Positions 1 to 6,681 of a stretch of 12,522 nt of DNA are shown here, in pieces. How positions within the stretch are numbered: position 1 is the first letter of the stretch; each line of letters opens with the position of its first letter. The translations under genes and the position numbers were made by a program. Below the pieces are notes generated by a model. The model did not search any database. It had not been told where the DNA came from and saw only the letters and a list, made by a program, of their open reading frames with translations. Source of the DNA: Acetobacteraceae bacterium (GTDB lineage Bacteria > Pseudomonadota > Alphaproteobacteria > Acetobacterales > Acetobacteraceae); assembly GCA_025356735.1 (NCBI GenBank), contig JANXRT010000027.1:1-12522 (forward strand). The letters run 5' to 3'.

Positions 1-320
1 GGCAGCTTGTAGGCGCGGGTCGCGGTCAAGTAGATGAACCGGTCGGCGAGGGCGGGCGTCGCCAGCGGCGCGCCGGTCTCGCGCCAGTCGGGCAGCAACT
101 CGGTCAGCGCGCGGGTCTCGATCACCGCGCCGGACAGGATATGGGCGCCGACTTCGGCGCCCTTCTCGACCACGCAGACCGTGGCGTCCGGCGCCAGCTG
201 TTTGAGGCGGATCGCGGCCGATAGCCCGGCCGGCCCGGCGCCGACAATCACCACGTCGAACTCCATCGCCTCACGCGGGGTCTGCGCGCGCGCCTCGATA
301 AGGGCCTGGTCCTCCGCCAT
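1..320 (-). CDS. Electron transfer flavoprotein-ubiquinone oxidoreductase, N-terminal part
   Basis: The gene runs off the left edge of the window; about 106 N-terminal codons are present. The enzyme passes electrons from reduced electron transfer flavoprotein (fatty-acid and amino-acid dehydrogenases) to ubiquinone at the membrane, using FAD and a 4Fe-4S cluster. The visible part has the FAD-binding Rossmann motif VIVGAGPAGLSAAI (GAGPAG at residues 27-32), followed by the acidic strand end VVEKGAEVGAHILSGAV, which is very characteristic of this family. The 4Fe-4S domain lies outside the window. The ATG at 320-318 is supported by AGGAGA about 7 nt upstream. It is transcribed divergently from the uracil-DNA-glycosylase-like gene across 123 nt. 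Another FAD-dependent dehydrogenase is possible, but the GAHILSGAV stretch makes ETF-QO much more likely. Confidence 0.88.
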   Translation of the reverse strand, partial: MAEDQALIEARAQTPREAMEFDVVIVGAGPAGLSAAIRLKQLAPDATVCVVEKGAEVGAHILSGAVIETRALTELLPDWRETGAPLATPALADRFIYLTATRAYKL

Positions 321-381
321 CACTCGATCTCCTGCCAAATTCATCGCCCAATCGTCGATCGGGTCGGTCCACGTCTATCAG

Positions 382-398
382 ACCCTACAATCTAGGGT
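382..398. repeat. Small inverted repeat in the ETF-QO/UDG divergent intergenic region
   Basis: ACCCT (382-386) and AGGGT (394-398) form a 5-bp dyad around a 7-nt centre. The plus-strand hexamer TACAAT (386-391), inside the dyad, is one base from the -10 consensus and could serve the rightward gene. No convincing -35 was seen, so the promoter reading is inference. Confidence 0.3.
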
Positions 399-443
399 GA
401 GCGGCCGGTTGCGCAAACCCATCCGAGTGGGCAGGAGTGGCGA

Positions 444-1235
444 ATGGACGATTGGGCGGCGCTGCGGATCCAGCTCGAATGGGGTGCCGACGAGGCGCTG
501 GAGCTGTTGCCTATCGACCGTCTCAGGCCTGCGCACGCTCCACCGCCGCCCGTCGCCGCCTCGCCGGTCCGCAAACCTCCGCTTGCTTCTACCCTGCCGC
601 CAGGCCAGGCCGGTCAGTCGGCGGATGCGCTGGCGGCAGAGGAGCTGGCGGCGTCGGCGACAACCCTGGCGGAGCTTCGCGCGGCGATCGTCGGCTTTAC
701 CCTGTGCGCCTTGCGTGACACTGCGACCTCGCTTGTCTTCGCCGAGTGCAACCCCGCTGCCGGGCTGATGCTGATAGGCGATGCTCCAAGCGCCGATGAC
801 GACCGCGCCGGACGGCCCTTTGCCGGCCCGACCGGAGACTACCTTGACGGCATGCTGTCCAGCATCGGGCTGAACCGCACCGGGTTGCTGCTGGCCCCGC
901 TCATTCCCTGGCGACCCCCGGGGGACCGGATGCCAAGCCCGGCGGAACTCGCCGCCTGCCTGCCGTTCCTGTGGCGGCTGATTGCCCTGGCCAGGCCACG
1001 CCGCATCCTCCTGCTCGGACCCGGCGCGGCGCGTTGTCTGTTGGCGAGCACTCCACGCCGCCGGACCCGAGGCACCTGGGTGGAGATGGCTGTCCCCGGC
1101 CTGCAAGCGACAATCGCCACGTTGCCAGGTACCAGCCCCGCAGCCTTGCGCCAGCAGCCGCAACTGCGTCGTGAAGCCTGGGCGGATTTGCGCAGGCTAC
1201 GGCGGCACCTTGAAAAAGATGTAACAACGCGGTGA
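444..1235 (+). CDS. Family-4-type uracil-DNA glycosylase-like protein (divergent)
   Basis: This 263-residue protein belongs by pattern to the uracil-DNA glycosylase superfamily, family 4, which removes uracil from DNA to start base-excision repair. The aligned core starts near residue 92 (CALRDTATSLVF), followed by motif 1 as GDAPS (112-116) and DRAGRPFAGPTGDYLDGML. Next comes IPWRPPGDR (154-162), then ACLPF and ILLLGPGAA. Alphaproteobacterial relatives usually read GEAPG, PWRPPGNR and, near the C-terminus, HPxYLLRxP. Here motif 1 carries D and S substitutions. The C-terminal motif is replaced by LPGTSPAALRQQP (about 227-239), so the conserved histidine is not recognisable. The N-terminal ~85 residues are proline/alanine-rich and probably disordered. 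ATG 444 has AGGAG 6 nt upstream (433-437). Fold membership is fairly sure; catalytic activity is uncertain. Confidence 0.8.
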   Translation: MDDWAALRIQLEWGADEALELLPIDRLRPAHAPPPPVAASPVRKPPLASTLPPGQAGQSADALAAEELAASATTLAELRAAIVGFTLCALRDTATSLVFAECNPAAGLMLIGDAPSADDDRAGRPFAGPTGDYLDGMLSSIGLNRTGLLLAPLIPWRPPGDRMPSPAELAACLPFLWRLIALARPRRILLLGPGAARCLLASTPRRRTRGTWVEMAVPGLQATIATLPGTSPAALRQQPQLRREAWADLRRLRRHLEKDVTTR

Positions 1236-1345
1236 CGTTGCGGCGTTGAAAAGACACGGTTTTAATGACGATGTTACCGTTTTGTGGATCAGTCTCATAA
1301 ACATATGTTGAAGCCCAATTCTCATGTGTCCATTTCAGCCCCGCA

Positions 1346-3178
1346 ATGCCAGCGATTGAACACAACTTCTCCCGCTTTCCTGCCGCCCGGGCGTTGATCG
1401 CCGGGGCTGCGCTTCTGGCGGGGGCATTTGCTTCGGCAGGGCAGGCACAGCCTGCCGGATCGTATTCCGCCACCGCGGGAAGTGGCGAGGAAACGGCAAT
1501 GGTCCTGCCGCGGATTGCCCTGCGTGGCGGCAGCGGCGTGGTGCTGCCTCATCCGCTGGCTCCGAGCGACGCAGCCCTAGTCAAGGCGATTTTCGGATTT
1601 CAGGCTCGTGGACGCATTCCGAAGGCGATCGCTGAAACGGCCTTGCTCCAGGACGGCATGTTGCTCGGCCATATCCTGGCCGACCGCTATCTGGGTCAAG
1701 GATATCGATCCAGCCCGGCCGAGCTGACAGAGTGGCTGGGGCAATTCGGTGGCCAACCCGATGCGCGCGCCATTCGTGCGTTGCTGGCGCGCCGCGCCGG
1801 CAAGGATGCCCCGTTGCCGCCTCTGCCAGACTCTCCCTCGCTGTCGAACCTGCTAGTCACGAACGCCCCTCCGCAGGCGGACGACGCGCGCGATTTTATG
1901 CTGCGGCGAAATCCCGCGCTGGATCGCAGCGTCCTCGATCGCGCGTCGGGGGTAGGTTCCGGCGCCGCGCTAAGGCTGATCGCCGCCGCGCGCGGCTTGT
2001 CGCCGGCCTATGCGGCCCAGCTGCGAGCCGAGGTGGCACAGGTCTCGTTCGCCCAAAACCACGATGCGGAGGCGTTGAGCATCGCCACTGTCGCCATGCA
2101 GCGTGCGCCGTCGGGCCAGCAGGCAGGGCTCGCCGGCTACGTGGCTGGATTGGCGGCCTGGCGGTTGGACCTGCCCGACCTGGCGCGGGTTCATTTCGAG
2201 GCGGCCACCCGGGCCGCCGTGGCGCCCGCAGCCCTTCGTGCCGCCGGCGCCTTCTGGGCGGCGCGAGCCCATCTACGGACCGGCGACACAAACGGCTACA
2301 TCCCCTGGATGCGGCGCGCGGCGCAGGAAAAGCGGACTTTCCACGGACAGCTGGCGCGGCGCGCGCTCGGATTGCCCACGGGCATCGTTCGAAATACGGA
2401 AACGCTGGGTGAGGCCGACATCGAAGCCATCGACGTCACGCCGGCGGGTCAACGCGCCTTCGCCCTGCTGCAGGTTGACCAGCCGCAACGTGCTGAGGCC
2501 GAGTTGCGCTCCCTATGGCCGATCGTCGTCGCCAATCCGGCATTCGGCCGATCGTTGCTGCTGGTCGCCGATGCCGCCGGCCTGACCGATCTTACCGCCC
2601 AGCTCGCCGGGTTGGTTCCGGCGCCCGACGGCCAGCCGCGCGACGCGCCGCATGTCTCGATCCCGCGCCTGTCGCCGCGCGGCGGCTTCAAGGTTGACCC
2701 TGCCCTGGTCTATGCGTTGACCCGGCTCGAGTCCAACTTCGACCCCGCTTCCGTGTCGCCGGCAGGGGCGCGCGGATTGATGCAGCTGATGCCCGACACC
2801 GCGAGATACGTGTCGGGCGATCCATCGTTCACGGACGCGCAGCTGCGCGACCCCGCCCGCAACCTGGAACTTGGCCAACGCTACGTTCATTTTCTCGCCG
2901 TGCAGCAGCCCGTCGGCGGCGACCTGATACGCCTGCTCGCAAGCTACAACACGGGACCGGGGAATTTCGCCCGGTGGTCGGCGACGATGCACGACAACGG
3001 CGATCCGCTGCTGTTCATCGAGGCCATTCCGGGATGGGAAACGCGACGTTTCGTGCAGCTGGTGCTGGCCTATAGCTGGCTCTACGCAGCACGGATGAAC
3101 CTGCCGGCGCCCAGCCTCGACCAGTTGTCGGCAGGCGCATTTCCGCGCTTCATGCCGCTTCGTGCCACGCTGCATTAA
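1346..3178 (+). CDS. Periplasmic soluble lytic murein transglycosylase (Slt-like)
   Basis: This 610-residue exported enzyme cleaves peptidoglycan glycan strands to 1,6-anhydro-muropeptides. The N-terminus has a signal peptide: basic FSRFPAARA, a hydrophobic run ALIAGAALLAGAFA, and likely cleavage around residues 31-34. Residues ~60-430 are alanine-rich and helical, consistent with the superhelical 'doughnut' domain of Slt70-type enzymes. The catalytic SLT domain follows at about 445-570, with the catalytic glutamate in RLESNFDP (Glu462), then GARGLMQLMP (474-483) and the substrate-groove motif LLASYNTGPGN. Its length is in the usual range for this class. The ATG at 1346 is the only start that keeps the whole signal peptide; the ribosome binding site is weak. 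It lies 110 nt after the UDG-like gene and 94 nt before moaB, so each gene may have its own promoter. Confidence 0.93.
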   Translation: MPAIEHNFSRFPAARALIAGAALLAGAFASAGQAQPAGSYSATAGSGEETAMVLPRIALRGGSGVVLPHPLAPSDAALVKAIFGFQARGRIPKAIAETALLQDGMLLGHILADRYLGQGYRSSPAELTEWLGQFGGQPDARAIRALLARRAGKDAPLPPLPDSPSLSNLLVTNAPPQADDARDFMLRRNPALDRSVLDRASGVGSGAALRLIAAARGLSPAYAAQLRAEVAQVSFAQNHDAEALSIATVAMQRAPSGQQAGLAGYVAGLAAWRLDLPDLARVHFEAATRAAVAPAALRAAGAFWAARAHLRTGDTNGYIPWMRRAAQEKRTFHGQLARRALGLPTGIVRNTETLGEADIEAIDVTPAGQRAFALLQVDQPQRAEAELRSLWPIVVANPAFGRSLLLVADAAGLTDLTAQLAGLVPAPDGQPRDAPHVSIPRLSPRGGFKVDPALVYALTRLESNFDPASVSPAGARGLMQLMPDTARYVSGDPSFTDAQLRDPARNLELGQRYVHFLAVQQPVGGDLIRLLASYNTGPGNFARWSATMHDNGDPLLFIEAIPGWETRRFVQLVLAYSWLYAARMNLPAPSLDQLSAGAFPRFMPLRATLH

Positions 3179-3251
3179 GTAAGCCGGGGCACTAAGTAAG
3201 GTGGGTTAGGGGACGCTTATCTCCGTTGGGGTTCGGGGCAAGCCCGGGCTT
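3176..3251. repeat. Direct repeat TAAGTAAG and palindrome between slt and moaB
   Basis: TAAGTAAG occurs at 3176-3183 (overlapping the transglycosylase stop) and again at 3193-3200. The 12-bp perfect palindrome AAGCCCGGGCTT lies at 3240-3251, about 20 nt before the moaB start. It has no loop and no following T-run, so it is not a convincing terminator. No function is assigned. Confidence 0.3.
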
Positions 3252-3272
3252 TCTACTTCCGAGGATTGCAAC

Positions 3273-3824
3273 ATGGCCGGCCTCGATCACACCCGCGCCT
3301 TCCTGCCGGTGCGCATAGCCCTATTGACGGTATCCGACACAAGGGTCAGGGAAACCGACAGCTCCGGCGACCTGCTGGCATCGAGGATAGAAGCTGCCGG
3401 TCACGTCATCGCCGACCGCGCGATCGAGATCGATGACGCGGACCGGATCGAAACGCTGCTGCGGCAGTGGATCTCGGACAGCACCGTCGATGTCGTGGTT
3501 GCGACCGGCGGTACTGGCATCACCGGCCGCGACGTGACGCCAGAGGCGTTCGACCGCGTGCTCGAGAAGCGCATTGACGGCTTCGGCGAGCTGTTCCGCA
3601 TGCTGAGTTTTCAGAAGATCGGCACTTCAACGATACAGTCGCGCGCGATCGGCGGGGTTGCAGCGGGCACCTATCTGTTCGCCCTGCCGGGCAGCTCGGG
3701 CGCGGTCAAGGATGGCTGGGACGACATACTTGTTCATCAGCTGGATAGCCGGTTTCGTCCCTGCAATCTGGTTGAGTTGATGCCAAGGCTGCAGGAGCAC
3801 CTCAAACAGGTTCTACGTTCATAG
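3273..3824 (+). CDS. moaB: Molybdenum cofactor biosynthesis protein MoaB (MogA/MoaB family)
   Basis: This 183-residue cytoplasmic protein belongs to the MoaB/MogA family, which binds molybdopterin and adenylates it before molybdenum insertion. Family signatures in order are: IALLTVSDTR near residue 15; SGDLLASRIEAAGH; VVVATGGTGITGRDVTPEA, the molybdopterin-binding loop with GGTG; FGELFRMLSFQKIGTSTIQSRA; and LPGSSGAVKDGWDDIL. Length and order are normal. The ATG has GAGG about 9 nt upstream. It stands alone among unrelated genes; no other molybdenum-cofactor gene is in the window. Its last 23 nt overlap antisense with the 3' end of the convergent glycosyltransferase gene. MoaB and MogA cannot be separated with complete certainty, but the size and the SFQKIGTSTIQSRA stretch favour MoaB. 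Confidence 0.92.
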   Translation: MAGLDHTRAFLPVRIALLTVSDTRVRETDSSGDLLASRIEAAGHVIADRAIEIDDADRIETLLRQWISDSTVDVVVATGGTGITGRDVTPEAFDRVLEKRIDGFGELFRMLSFQKIGTSTIQSRAIGGVAAGTYLFALPGSSGAVKDGWDDILVHQLDSRFRPCNLVELMPRLQEHLKQVLRS

Positions 3825-4419
3825 GTTTTTGCGAGCCGTCGCGTTTGGTTTCTCGCCAAAGCGCGTGATCGCTTCCGGTGTCGATATCACGCAGAACACG
3901 AAGCTGTCGTATCGTCCTACCGCGGAAGTTCAGCAGCGTGTCCTGCAACGCATGGTTTGTGGACCAACTAACTTTTCGAAACGGATTTGCGGGGCGGTTG
4001 GGTGACAGGCCGACCAGCCAGTAGCCGCCATCCAGTGCCGGACCGAACACGGCATCCGCCGAACCCAACTCGCGGAATGCCTGTCCAAGGTCGGCAATCG
4101 TCATGTCCGGGATGTCGCAGCCGACCAGCACGACGCGATCGCGCCTGAACCTGCGGAACGCACGGCTCATGCGGACGCCAAGATCACCACGACCCTGGCC
4201 GATCCGCGCGATCGAACCTGGCAGTCGCAGCCTCGCCGTATCGGGAGTGATGGCGAGAACGCGGCGGAAGCGCCGATCGCGGGCAAGCTGACGGATGCGC
4301 AGGAATAATGATTGCGCATGAAACCGATAGGCTGCGCGATGGCCGATATCCGCTGCCAGCCGGCGCTTGACCATTCCCAGCCGCGGAGCTCTCGCGAACA
4401 GGATGACCGTGTTTCTCAC
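3802..4419 (-). CDS. TIGR04282-type (DUF2064) glycosyltransferase-like protein
   Basis: This 205-residue protein matches the 'rSAM/selenodomain-associated transferase 1' family (DUF2064, GT-A fold). Visible marks are the N-terminal ILFARAPRLGMVKRRLA, a nucleotide-sugar-binding-like strand; VVLVGCDIPDMT, the metal/nucleotide Asp region; and PALDGGYWLVGLSP, the family signature. The substrate is unknown. In some bacteria relatives sit with arsenosugar or radical-SAM genes, but no such partner is seen here. The start is GTG at 4419, overlapping the stop of the upstream transferase gene by 4 nt (GTGA), so the two are almost certainly one translationally coupled operon. The 3' end overlaps moaB by 23 nt in convergent orientation. 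Confidence 0.85.
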   Translation of the reverse strand: MRNTVILFARAPRLGMVKRRLAADIGHRAAYRFHAQSLFLRIRQLARDRRFRRVLAITPDTARLRLPGSIARIGQGRGDLGVRMSRAFRRFRRDRVVLVGCDIPDMTIADLGQAFRELGSADAVFGPALDGGYWLVGLSPNRPANPFRKVSWSTNHALQDTLLNFRGRTIRQLRVLRDIDTGSDHALWRETKRDGSQKPMNVEPV

Positions 4420-5114
4420 CGATAGAACCTCAGGATCCGATGCGGCGGAACGCCCAGGTAATACAGCGCGAGGCAGAGAAGGTTACGAATAGAACGATAT
4501 CGCCAGCCTTCCCGCCGCCATCTTTCGGCGGAGGTGAGGGCAGTTGCGTTCAGCATGGCCAGGCGCGCGCGGCCGAGCCGGCGAACCATCTCGACATCCT
4601 CCATCAGCGGCAGAAGCGGTATTCCGCCGATGGCGGCAAGAAGACTGCGGTGGATCAGCAAGCCCTGGTCGCCATAGGGCAAGGCCAGCGCGCGGCATCG
4701 CCAGGCGACGCGGCGTTCAAGGCGTCGCGCTTGGCTGGAGGCGTCATCCAGCTTGAATTGGAAGTAGCCGGCGCGTTCAGGTCCGGAAGCCATGTGGGTT
4801 CTCGCAGCCGCCTGCCAGCCTGGTTGCAGCATCGTGTCGGCATGCAGCAGCAGCAGCCAGTCCTGCCCCGCTGCCTCTACCCCCGCGGAAAGCTGGAAGC
4901 CGCGGCCGCGCGGCGCCGAAATCAATCTGGCCAAAGAGTATTTCAGCACCGGTGGGATGATGCTGCCGCCATCCACAACGATGATCTCGACGACAAGCCG
5001 GCAAGCAAGCATTTCAAGTATCTGGTCGAGACCAGGTCCGGCGTTGAGCACGGGAATGACGACGGCAATGCATCCGTTCGCTGTATGTTCTTGACGCTGA
5101 TCCAAGTCAGACAT
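4416..5114 (-). CDS. TIGR04283-type family 2 glycosyltransferase
   Basis: This 232-residue GT-A glycosyltransferase resembles 'rSAM/selenodomain-associated transferase 2'. In order it shows AVVIPVLNAGPGLDQIL (nucleotide-sugar strand), EIIVVDGGS, APRGRGFQLSAGVEAA (the family normally has a similar RGRGxQMNxG) and LLLLHADT, the metal-binding Asp motif. GYFQFKLDD, LPYGDQGLLIHR and the acceptor-side LMEDVEMVRRL follow. The C-terminus (LLCLALYYLGVPPHRILRFYR) is short and amphipathic, possibly peripheral to the membrane. The start is ATG at 5114 with only a weak purine-rich upstream stretch. It is first in a two-gene operon with the TIGR04282-type gene, overlapping by 4 nt. The sugar donor and acceptor are unknown. 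It is divergent from the radical SAM gene over 115 nt. Confidence 0.87.
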   Translation of the reverse strand: MSDLDQRQEHTANGCIAVVIPVLNAGPGLDQILEMLACRLVVEIIVVDGGSIIPPVLKYSLARLISAPRGRGFQLSAGVEAAGQDWLLLLHADTMLQPGWQAAARTHMASGPERAGYFQFKLDDASSQARRLERRVAWRCRALALPYGDQGLLIHRSLLAAIGGIPLLPLMEDVEMVRRLGRARLAMLNATALTSAERWRREGWRYRSIRNLLCLALYYLGVPPHRILRFYR

Positions 5115-5139
5115 ACAACTTCAAGAACGTAGAGGGAAC

Positions 5140-5187
5140 ATGATCATGCGAATTTGCATCTTCAGCGTACTATGCCGGCGTTCGTGA
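5140..5187 (+). other. Possible 15-residue leader peptide ORF upstream of the radical SAM gene
   Basis: A short reading frame, MIMRICIFSVLCRRS, with two cysteines lies in the divergent intergenic region. AGAGGG sits 3 nt before the ATG, a slightly close but good ribosome binding site. The perfect palindrome CATGATCATG (5139-5148) overlaps its start. It ends 42 nt before the radical SAM start. It could be a leader peptide or chance; there is no further evidence. Confidence 0.2.
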
Positions 5188-5229
5188 CCGGCCGCCAGCT
5201 TTTGAAGCATATGACGGGGGTATTCCCGC

Positions 5230-6348
5230 ATGGATAAGTCCGAGCCGGTCGGCTTGATGCCCAGTGAGCAGCGATCCGGACGCGGCGCGGTCGGCAATCC
5301 CCGTGTGCGGTTCGACAGCCTGGTGAAATCGCCGTTTGACGATGGCTGGAATACGCTCGCCGACGCGTTCGGCGACTTGCCGCCGTTGCCGACAACCTTG
5401 ATCCGCGATGCCAGCCGCTCCGCGATCAGCTGGAACACCTCGCCCGACATCGGCTTCGATCGTTCGGTCAATCCGTACCGCGGCTGCGAGCATGGTTGCG
5501 TTTACTGCTTCGCGCGTCCGACTCATGCCTATCTTGGCTACTCGCCGGGATTGGATTTCGAGACCAAGCTGATCTTCAAGCCTAACATCGCGGAACTTCT
5601 GGAGCGTGAACTATGCAAGCCAGGATATTCGGTTCGCAGCATGGCGCTCGGCACCAACACCGATCCCTATCAGCCGGTAGAGCGCACCTTGAAGCTGACC
5701 CGCGCAATATTGGAGGTGCTGGACCGGTTCAACCATCCGGTCGGGATCGTCACCAAGTCGGCCGGGGTGCTGCGCGACATCGACATCCTGGGTTCGATGG
5801 CGAAACGCAACCTAGCGCGGGTTTATCTGTCCGTCACCACGCTTGATCCCGCCCTGGCGCGCCGCATGGAGCCCCGTGCCGCGACACCATCGCGGCGCCT
5901 GAGCGCGATCACGGAGCTTGCCCGCGCGGGCATTCCAGTCGGGGTTTTGACGGCGCCGATGATACCGGGGCTGAACGATTGCGAGTTGGAAAAGCTTTTG
6001 GAAGCCGCCTCGCGTGCCGGTGCGCGTTTTGCCGGCTATGTGCTGCTACGCCTGCCGCATGAGCTGCGCCAGATGTTCGAGGACTGGCTTCACGCCCACT
6101 ATCCCAACCGCGCCCGGCACGTGCTTAGCCTGATCCGCGACACCCGCGCCGGCGCGCTGAATGATGGCCGGTTCCATCACCGCTTTGCTGGTCAAGGCGC
6201 CTATGCGAACCTGCTGGCCAGCCGGTTCACGCGAGCCGCCAGGCAGTGGGGCCTGGACGGTTCCAGCGAGGGCCTGGATCGCTCGCGTTTCGCCGTTCCG
6301 GACATGGAAATCGCGTCCGACCCAAAGGGTCAACTCGACCTGTTTTAA
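5230..6348 (+). CDS. PA0069 family radical SAM protein
   Basis: This 372-residue radical S-adenosylmethionine protein is related to the spore-photoproduct-lyase-like group annotated as 'PA0069 family'. The 4Fe-4S cluster motif is C86-x3-C90-x2-C93 in RGCEHGCVYCFARPTH, typical of this family, followed by YLGYSPGLDFETKLIFKPN. SAM-binding and barrel segments are seen as ALGTNTDPYQPVE, VGIVTKSAGVLRDIDIL, VYLSVTTLD, RMEPRAATPSRRL and GVLTAPMIPGLND. Length is normal. Its reaction is unknown in the literature I know; related proteins act on DNA lesions, which is only suggestive here. The ATG at 5230 has GGGGG about 8 nt upstream. It is monocistronic: divergent from the transferase operon and convergent with the small lipoprotein gene. 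Confidence 0.9.
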   Translation: MDKSEPVGLMPSEQRSGRGAVGNPRVRFDSLVKSPFDDGWNTLADAFGDLPPLPTTLIRDASRSAISWNTSPDIGFDRSVNPYRGCEHGCVYCFARPTHAYLGYSPGLDFETKLIFKPNIAELLERELCKPGYSVRSMALGTNTDPYQPVERTLKLTRAILEVLDRFNHPVGIVTKSAGVLRDIDILGSMAKRNLARVYLSVTTLDPALARRMEPRAATPSRRLSAITELARAGIPVGVLTAPMIPGLNDCELEKLLEAASRAGARFAGYVLLRLPHELRQMFEDWLHAHYPNRARHVLSLIRDTRAGALNDGRFHHRFAGQGAYANLLASRFTRAARQWGLDGSSEGLDRSRFAVPDMEIASDPKGQLDLF

Positions 6349-6367
6349 CTCATGCCGCAGGCGCTGT

Positions 6368-6523
6368 TCAACACGGTGGCTGAAGGCCGTTCGCACAAAC
6401 GAGAGTCGTGCCGGGGGGTACCAGCACCGTCTGGCGCGGCGGGCTGCTGCTGCTGAAGCTGAGGCAACCGCCCAGTGCCAACGGCAGTGCCAGAACCAGG
6501 ACCGACAATGGGAAAGACTTCAT
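6368..6523 (-). CDS. Small lipoprotein with VPPG...C...PPC tail
   Basis: This 51-residue protein begins MKSFPLSVLVLALPLALGGC, a lipoprotein signal peptide with lipobox LGGC (Cys20). A serine-rich linker (SFSSSSPPRQ) follows, then the short tail TVLVPPGTTLVCANGLQPPC with two further cysteines, possibly a disulfide. I recall similar tiny lipoproteins with a 'VPPG.T.VC.NG..PPC' ending from alphaproteobacteria; their role is unknown. The ATG at 6523 is chosen over an upstream ATG at 6583 because AGGAG lies 8 nt before it and the signal peptide begins exactly there. It stands alone, converging on the radical SAM gene with 19 nt between. The 158 nt upstream to the HisKA_2 gene (6524-6681) show no gene or clear terminator. 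Confidence 0.75.
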   Translation of the reverse strand: MKSFPLSVLVLALPLALGGCLSFSSSSPPRQTVLVPPGTTLVCANGLQPPC

Positions 6524-6681
6524 GAACCGAGCTCCTGCAGATCGTTGAGACGGAGGCACAACGCTTTCCATCTTCAGCTTCAACTATATTGCTGCGTTCG
6601 ATAGGCGACCGCAATCATCAGCCGGCGGCGCCATGACCTAAAAGAACATTTTCCAAGCCGCCATGCCATAGCCTGCAAGGT

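Noticed and set aside
378..1163. 261-codon minus-strand frame opposite the UDG-like gene
   Set aside because: Its composition is Gln/Arg/Gly-rich with no motif; the plus-strand frame has a ribosome binding site and recognisable UDG landmarks.
1226..1280. Short dyads (AACGC/GCGTT; ACGGT/ACCGT) after the UDG-like gene
   Set aside because: Five-base stems with 12-15-nt loops and no T-run are expected by chance at this base composition.
3240..3251. Palindrome AAGCCCGGGCTT as a terminator of the transglycosylase gene
   Set aside because: It has no loop and is followed by TCTAC rather than a T-run.
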